A stretch of 64,000 bases of DNA from Stereum hirsutum FP-91666 SS1 (Eukaryota; Basidiomycota; Agaricomycetes; Russulales; Stereaceae). Every line of letters starts with the position of its first letter. Position 1 is the first letter of the stretch. Shown here piece after piece: positions 57,428-64,000 of this stretch. The position numbers and the translations under genes are program-made. Under the pieces are notes generated by a model. The model did not search any database. It was given only the letters and a program-made list of their open reading frames with translations, and was not told the DNA's origin. Location of the stretch: the NCBI RefSeq assembly GCF_000264905.1, contig NW_006763141.1, positions 738,600 through 802,599 of the forward strand, read 5' to 3'.

Positions 57428-58445
57428 TATGTAGACTTGCTGGACTAGTGTGTAGGCTCTGCGCCGAGGCGAAGACAGCGGTTGTATAGATGTTATTTGT
57501 GGCTTGCCCGATGTTGTCGTAACAGCCTTCGCGCGATATTACTCGCTGTACTGCAGACTTCTCATCCAGCACCTGGGCGCTCATTGCTGTTTCAACTTTC
57601 GAACTTATACGCAGCGCCAAGGACCCGTGGTCGGACCACGGCTCGAGGTGCTGATCATGATTCAGAGGTCCCGGATTTCGGACAACTTGACACGCACAGT
57701 TCCAAATCCGGCTGAAACAAGTGACACATTGTGGTCTTGTTCAGGCGTTCGCTAATGGGTGATGACCATGGCGGCGCATTGGTAGGTTCAATGATTCCAG
57801 ACTCGGGCATTCAGACTCATCACGTATGATGAAAGAGCGCATATCGCCGACGAGATAATTATCAGATATTAGTGCCAGCGTGTTCTTTCTTTGCGCAAAC
57901 AAGCCCGCTCAAGGGCCAACAAGGCCCACAACTACTCCGCGGTATATATCGTGTAAGAAATGAGAGCCGCTGGAATGGTGTTAATGGACGGCGACGCCAG
58001 CCCAATGTTAACAGCCCCTAAGAAATGAGCAGACGGACAAGCGTCGTTCTGGCCTCAATTCTGACCTCAATGGCAGTTGATGGGTAACACTTACTCTCGC
58101 ATGGGCTCAGGCAAGAGTGTCGAGGAGGAGCTTTGGCCATCCCGTGGTTGACTTAATGTGAGCGGCGGCGGATGTCGACTGTCGTATTGCCTCGTCTTGT
58201 CATTGATATGGATGAGACGTCGAAACCGCTCAAGGGCCGGTGATACACCAGAGGATGAGTGTTTGCAGATATGCGAAAGTTTATTGCAAGGGACAATACA
58301 TGATAGAATCTGCTGCTGGAGGGCGAGCGATGCGAAGATTCTAGTCAATCGAGATGTTATGACGATGCTCAGGTGGGAAAGTAAAGTACTCACCAGACCT
58401 TTCAGCACGAAAGAAGAAGAGATGACGAGGACAAAGCCGTACAGT
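57428..58445. other. Intergenic between PPR-like gene and IF1 gene
   Basis: About 1 kb of convergent 3' flanks with no recognised exon, repeat or RNA gene. Confidence 0.5.
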
Positions 58446-58949
58446 TTACTTCTTTTCAGAGACCTTCTTCTCTTGCGCCTCCTACAAGTGAGAAGAGGAA
58501 TGAGGATATACAGCTCGACAAACATGAGACCATGACATACGAGCTCAGCCTTCTTGGCTTCGAACTACAGTTCACAAGATTGGTAAGTTATACTTGGACG
58601 ATGATGCAGGTCACGGCATCAAAGCGTACCTCTGCCCTCAACTTCTTGAGCTTCTCAGCTTCGTGCTGGTGGATGTACTGGTCTGATGATCCTCCGAGTT
58701 GGCAAATCTTTCGGACCTCATGAGACAAGAGAACATACCTTCATGAGCCTTCTCCTTCTTACTATAAGTCCAAGTCAAATACGAAAACACAGAAGGTCAA
58801 TCATCGCAACCCGGAAGTAAAAGCACCAAACATTGTACGCACCCGAACTCCTTGCTCGACGCAGTAGACCCCTCCTTGAAGCTACTGGTGAAGCGCTTAG
58901 CACCGAAAGTGATAGCAGAAATACGACGGGGAGCAACGCTGGAAAGCAT
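58446..58949 (-). CDS. INH1: Mitochondrial F1Fo-ATPase inhibitor IF1
   Basis: Small matrix protein that blocks ATP hydrolysis by F1 when the membrane potential falls. Five exons, four introns of 50-110 nt. Start at 58949 gives the presequence MLSSVAPRRISAITFGAKRF, basic and Ser-rich without acids, then TSSFKEGSTASSKEFG. The next exons give KKEKAHED and QYIHQHEAEKLKKLRAE, matching the IF1 inhibitory core (G-K-x-E-K-A-x-E-D-x-Y...E-K-L). The rest, FEAKKAEL and EAQEKKVSEKK, ends in TAA at 58446 and forms the coiled-coil tail. About 80 residues, typical for IF1 precursors. Head-to-head with the ATP synthase subunit h gene. Confidence 0.9.
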
Positions 58950-59148
58950 GTTGAACGTGGTGGATGTTGTGGGGAAGACAGACGCGTTGCAGAGGGGCTG
59001 ATATACCGCAGAGGAGTGACGGCAGCTACGCCAACATTCGGCGAGGCGCGGCTGGGCGTTCCCGACCGTGACCATGTGACGGCCCATCGGGAGCGGTCGG
59101 CGGCGTCACTCGTCACTTCGTCGTCACGCGTTTTGCACTCATTCCTCC
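58950..59148. promoter_or_regulatory. 199-bp bidirectional promoter between IF1 and ATP14
   Basis: The start codons of the ATPase inhibitor (58949, minus) and ATP synthase subunit h (59149, plus) are 199 bases apart, leaving room only for a shared promoter. The region contains repeated cgtcac/gtgacg words (near 59037-59135: gtgacggc, gtgacggccc, gcgtcactcgtcac, tcgtcacg), which look like candidate transcription-factor sites (CRE/ATF-like half sites). Confidence 0.65.
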
Positions 59149-59807
59149 ATGTCGTCCACGATCCTCAGGCAGGTCGCCAGCGCCGTGCGTGCCGTTCTTG
59201 CAGCATCATATCTGACGGTAGCTCGATATTGACAGAAATTTGAATTGTCTGTGTTTAGACCCGCACCGCGTCGCGCGCACGCTCCTTCGCGAGCTCTGCT
59301 GTCACCCGTAGAGGTCAGTCTCGACTGTTCGACAGAAACCGGGTTCGCAGTATGATTATCAAGGACGGTCCTCTGACTTTTCGTTCGGATCTTTATAGAC
59401 CTCGTCCAGGACCTTTACATTAAAGAGCTCAAGGGCTACAAAGCTCCCCCTGCCGTACGTACCCTTCTCCGAACCGACGACCCGACGAATGCACGAACAT
59501 ATTCTCGTTCACAACACACCCCTTTCACCACATCCTAATCGTTTATATGTTCATATCTCATGCGTATGTATCCACACAGGCCAAAGATGCCCACGTCGGC
59601 ACTGTAAAGTCCTACTCCGCCCCCGCGGCTCCCCAAGTCCCCACCCTCCCCTCCGACCTCGCCTCCGAACTCTCCGCCTTCGACGCATCCGAGCCTACCA
59701 AAGCTTCCGCCGACGTCGCCCCCACAGGTGCCTCTGCCGTCCCCAGTGGTGCTGAGGCTTTCTTGACGTTCTTGGAGGCCGATGAGGTCGAGGAGCACCA
59801 CCACTAG
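59149..59807 (+). CDS. ATP14: F1Fo ATP synthase subunit h
   Basis: Peripheral-stalk subunit h (homologue of yeast Atp14 and animal F6). Start MSSTILRQVASA at 59149. A donor gtgcgt at about 59185 and acceptor at 59258 lead to TRTASRARSFASSAVTR, together a typical import presequence. After another intron comes the conserved DLVQDLYIKELKGYKAPPA, then, after a third intron, AKDAHVGTVKSYSAPAAPQV. An Ala/Pro/Ser-rich C-terminal region ends TFLEADEVEEHHH at 59807. Length about 125 residues, usual for fungal Atp14. An alternative, weaker donor at 59218 would leave only a 41-nt first intron. Divergent from the IF1 gene. Confidence 0.9.
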
Positions 59808-60590
59808 TAGAGTGGGGGCGGGTGAGGCGTGATGTTGTAATGTTTGGTGTTGTCGGTGGAACAAAATAGACGGAGGATTTTCTTTGATCTCATGCTAGTT
59901 TGTTCGTGTGGAAAACATCTGTCCGAGTATGCACGCGTGCACGCAAGTTCATACTGTATTGCATAAGTTCGGCCATGCACTTGTTTGGCATTGAGTAAGA
60001 GTGGAGGAGTAAACCCAACCATGCAAATGCTGTCTATTCCAAGCCAAGCACCGTATGCATGAAAGCGTAACTATATCTACTATGTCGACAGACAATCAAA
60101 GCAAAGCAACCGCACTTACCGCAGAGCAGCCTGAAGATGGACGAGGTGGGTGCAGGCCCACGGAGGACAGCGCAAAAAGAAAGAAACGAATAGGGCGAAA
60201 AATACAATAAGTCGAGCAGAAGGGGGATTAGTACTAAGCGTGTTGTGCGATGTGTGCGTGAGAGGGGGCTTGCGTTGCGTAGGAGCCGGTGCGACGATCG
60301 AGTAAGTGGAAAAGATGCATGTACGGTAGGTAGATACAATAAAAGAGACCATGGTCGAGGTTGGTGTGGTTCGATGGGCGGCAGAGTAAGTGACTGACGA
60401 GAGACGAGCTATGGACGAGGGGGGCTATGCATGCGTAACGTAGGGTAGCGAGAAAGCACGATGAACAGATGGATGGGTCAACGACAAAAGAAACAGCAGG
60501 AGCGAGTATATGAAATGAAGAATTGGTAGCAAAGCCACGCAATGCAAGACCCAGCAAAGGGAAGCCGACGAAGAGCGGAGAGTTCTCCGC
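59808..60590. other. Convergent intergenic region
   Basis: About 780 bases between the ATP14 stop and the mitochondrial RNA polymerase stop. Only short frames occur; it holds the two 3' flanks. No RNA gene seen. Confidence 0.5.
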
Positions 60591-63500
60591 TTACGAGAAG
60601 AAATAAAGCGAACTCTTGATCTTGCTCACATCAAACTCTCCCTTCTTCGGCAACGGCGGCAACAACGCCGTCAGGTCCACAAACTTCCCCTCGAACGAAG
60701 CAATGCCCATCTCCTTTCTCTTCTTCTCCCCAGCCGCCGCCAAAGCCTGATTCTCAGACAACGTATTTCGTCCTTTCCGCTTCCCACCGCTTCCCGGCGC
60801 GATCAGCTTCTTCAGGTCGGCTTTGGACATCGCCGTCGACGACGCAGGGTCCGATCCAGCGGCGAAGGCGTGCTCCCCATTCTCCGACCCTCCGAGCTCG
60901 ACAGACGGGTCCTCAGATTCGTCCACATCTTCATCCGCATCCATCAATGCCTCTTCGGCCTCTTCTGCCTCCTCATCCTCCTCCTCAGCCGCCGCCGCCT
61001 TCCTGCGTCTCTTCGACGTCCCCTTCGACGTCAACGCAGCAGCAGCGGTTGGCTGCACGCCCACCTTGAACGTCGCCGCCGCCTTCCCAGCCAACTCATC
61101 CTCGTCAGCGCCCTCGATAGCAGCGAGCGCATCAGACGTGTTATCGCTGATACCGAGCGACTTCATCATCTGCATGGTACGAAGGGAAATCACAGGGACT
61201 TTGTAGCCTTTGTAGCGTTCGCGGAATTCGGTGTCGAGACGGGCGAGGACGTCGGAAGAGTGCAGGGCGATGAAGGTGTCCCGGATGATGCCTGACATTT
61301 GGTCGATGTCGCAGGGGTGAGTCCAGTAAGAGTCGTGGACGGAGGCGAAAGCGAGTCCTTGGGTCTATGAACGTTGAACTGGATGTCAGCTGACATGCCC
61401 GCAGTGGGAAGAGGAAGAAATACGTACCCGGCATTCAAGAGCGGTCAACAGCATGTGGGTGGCGTCCAGACTATGGATGAAATTCGGAGGGAACGCAGTG
61501 GCCTGCTTGTTCGAATCAACTGAAACCAACGTAGAACTGGCATCAGTTCATGTTCAAGACCGGGGCACGAAACGGCTACCTACCACTAGCAGGAACATTC
61601 GGATCCGAGATGAACACCGTCTGCAAGCTCGTCATGATCTGCTTTCGCTTGATCTTCCTGTAAGGCTGTACGATAGGCAATCCCAGCGGTGTCGTCCAAA
61701 CAACGGAAGTCATCTGCTCCTTCTGCAGCCTGGTGGCCACCGCGGCATTCTTCTTCGATTTGAATTTGGGCTCGTAGGGTTGCATGGCGGCGTTCAGTCG
61801 GTCTTCCGGGACGGATTTGGCGATGAGGCGGGCGGAGAGGGTAAGCCAGTTCATGATGGACTGAGCGCCGGAGAAGAGATCACCGATGGCGAGCATCACC
61901 TGAGGGAGAGGATATCATCGTAAGGTTGATCATATGAGCGGGCATACGTATGAGAAAAGGCGTACCTTCTTGGCGAGGTAGGCAGCAGCCATGTATGCGT
62001 CCTCTTTGGGTACGTACGGGCTATCTTTCAACTGCTTCTCGATCTGTTCTCTTGCCCCGATGAACGTCACACCATACACAGTTGTCATGACCTGTATTGA
62101 AGCGACACCCCCAGTATGTTCAGCATCATCCATGTAAGAAGTAGCGAACGGGAGAGGAACCTACCGTCTGTTTGACCACCTTCCTAGCTACTCTGCCTGA
62201 CAACATCTGCGCAAACCTGTTCCCAGCAACAACATCCGCCTTCAACAAATCCTCCACCATATTCGCCACATACGTGTACACATCCGAAGGTCGATCCGCA
62301 ACATCGAGGTTGACCTGACGAGCACCGGCAGCATCACCACCAAGTGCAGCATAATGCTGCAACCCGTTACAAGTACCATCCTGATGTACCGGGAGCGAAC
62401 ACTCATACGCCTCAGGTTCCGGCGAAGTGAGCGCGGCCTTCAACTCCTTGCAAGTCGCGAGACACTGCCAAGGATCGTCGGCCTGTATCCACCAACGACG
62501 GCCGGTAAGCGGGTTATCTGCGCTGTCGTAGATCTCGTCAAGTCGTTCATGGACGAATTCGACACGCTCGTCGAAGGTGGCTTTGTCGTATCCGTACAAG
62601 TTCGCCAAGTGGATCTTGAGCCAGCGCAAGCCGCGAGCTCCGAGAGGCTTGGACTCGCCGAAGAGAAGAAGGCCACGGGAGAGATCGTTACCGATGTGGT
62701 TCAGATGCGGTGGAAGGGGGTATGCTCGGCCACGGAAGTCCAGGTTGTGTGGGAGGTAGAAGGTATCGCCGATGAACTACGATACAACCAATATCAACAA
62801 TGGCCATGAAAAAAGTGAATGGACTGTCGGTGTCACTTACAGCACGAGCAATCTCAATCTTATAGTTGACACTGCATCGATCCGAGTGGTGATTCGCCTT
62901 GGCTTGCGTCCAAGCACGGAGACGCGTAAGATAGATCGTTCTCCCGTTCTGGTCGACCTCCATGTTCGCTGGCCTCTCCGGTTCTGGCTCTTCAAAGGCC
63001 GCTGAAGGGACCTTGCACAGCCCCTTGCCAGAGTTCCAAACTTCGAGAACGACATCGAAGACACCTCGGTTGATTTTCCAAGGCGTAGATCCGAGTACGT
63101 CGAGACCTGCGTAGACAAGTTCGACGTTGCCCACCCCTGAGGCGTGCTTGAGATACGTCTCCTGTTCCTTAGACTCCTTGAACCGCATGACGAGGGCTGA
63201 ACGAAAGAAAGCACTGTCATCAGTACGGATTCTGCGGTGTGGTTGGAAAGCAATGGATACGAACATTTGTTATAGATATAACCACCGTCGTTGTAGTTTA
63301 ACCATGGCTTCGGCTTCACCAACATTGGCAAGTGACGCGGATGCAACGTCTCCCTCACGCCATCCCTCCCCAACTTCTCCTGTACCACCTGGTTCAACTT
63401 CAACACGCCCAACTTATTTCCTCTGATATATTCATACGAATGGAAGAAGGCCGGCTGCTCCTCCCGCAAGATATTTCCCGGATTCTTTGGATCCGGAGCC

Positions 63501-64000
63501 GTCCGTTCGACCATGGCGCACTCCATCAAACGATCGACGAGGAAGCTACCGACCTTGATACGAACGGGCTGCGTCCACTGAGACGTCCATTCCTCTCCGT
63601 CTTCCATGTACCGGCGTGCAGTGACGCGACGCGCGTGCAGGTCGTTGTAGGAGAACTTGGAGAAGAAGCCAGACGTTTCGCGGGTGCCGACAGTGGGCAT
63701 TTGAATTTTGTTCTTCTTGCACATCTCGGCCTTGTACTCGTGCTCAACGGCCATACCGACGGATAGGAGAGCGCGAGTCGTCTTCATGCCGCCGGAGATT
63801 CCACCGGAAGATTGAAGACGCATGACCTCAAGAATAACTATAAGAGAGAGTTTCTCGGGCTTGAGGAGGCTCAGGAAAGGACCTAGACGGCTAAAGGCGT
63901 CCGCATATCCTTTTGGCCTCGCTGAAATCAGGAACGTTAGTGGAAACCTTACGTTGAGGGTGCATGAAAGAGAACATACCACCAGTAGGCACCCGATCCT
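60591..64000 (-). CDS. RPO41: Mitochondrial DNA-directed RNA polymerase, C-terminal part (runs off right edge)
   Basis: Single-subunit T7-like RNA polymerase that transcribes the mitochondrial genome. From the right edge, DRVPTG is joined by an intron at about 63915-63981 to [20 protein letters not shown]. Then come [41 protein letters not shown], and the palm catalytic block [20 protein letters not shown], with its conserved Asp. The finger block RKVVKQTV continues [20 protein letters not shown], followed by [19 protein letters not shown] and the second catalytic Asp in [14 protein letters not shown]. It ends [14 protein letters not shown] at 60591, the family's usual -YFF- end. Between ISLRTMQMM and [12 protein letters not shown] lies an extra acidic and basic low-complexity insert of about 150 residues (60700-61160). 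The N-terminal third is outside the window. Confidence 0.95.

Noticed and set aside
57093..57620. Minus-strand His/Pro/Ser-rich frame
   Set aside because: Antisense of the Gly/Arg/Glu-rich end of the PPR-like gene; low-complexity artefact.
1..64000. CRISPR array, bacterial operon or plasmid features
   Set aside because: The window is clearly eukaryotic with spliced genes; no direct-repeat/spacer pattern was seen.

Overview
The window is nuclear DNA of a filamentous basidiomycete, most likely a mushroom-forming agaricomycete. Genes are split by many short introns (about 50-80 nt, with GTxxGT/GTAAG donors). The conserved genes are all eukaryotic: an AP-1 beta-adaptin, a Ubp6-type deubiquitinase, eIF2-gamma, mitochondrial RNA polymerase, and the F1Fo-ATPase subunit h with its inhibitor IF1. 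A caspase-like (peptidase family C14) family is locally expanded, as is common in agaricomycetes.

Layout. 1-9.7 kb is a conserved block: the first codons of a secreted protein at the left edge (minus), AP-1 beta-adaptin (minus), Ubp6/USP14 (minus), a doubtful very small gene (minus) and a BAP31/Yet3-type ER membrane protein (plus). 9.7-29.9 kb is an accessory island. It holds four caspase-like genes, two on plus (about 12.0-14.5 and 15.4-17.8 kb) and two on minus (18.7-21.0 and 26.2-27.3 kb). A 5'-truncated LINE retrotransposon with a poly(A) tail (22.8-25.4 kb) lies between the two minus copies, and a few orphan or decayed reading frames accompany them. 29.9-38.9 kb is conserved again: a long coiled-coil protein, a RING-CH membrane E3 ligase and eIF2-gamma, all minus. 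38.9-51.7 kb is a second gene-poor accessory stretch with fragmentary exons, a ~174-bp x5 tandem array that looks like repeated terminal exons, a ~141-bp duplication inside GTAGAT-rich DNA, and one multi-exon orphan gene (47.7-48.9 kb). 51.7-64 kb is conserved: isoprenylcysteine methyltransferase (plus), an SR-type splicing factor (minus), a large PPR-like protein (plus), ATPase inhibitor IF1 (minus) head-to-head with ATP synthase subunit h (plus), and mitochondrial RNA polymerase (minus), which runs off the right edge.

The most interesting material is the caspase-like cluster. All four genes keep the His/Cys catalytic signature, three share a long unnamed C-terminal module, and one is a short form without it. 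The right-hand block is concentrated on mitochondrial bioenergetics (IF1, Atp14, mitochondrial RNA polymerase), and IF1 and Atp14 share a 199-bp intergenic region. Exon boundaries were read by eye from splice signals and reading frames; start codons of the first two caspase genes remain unresolved.
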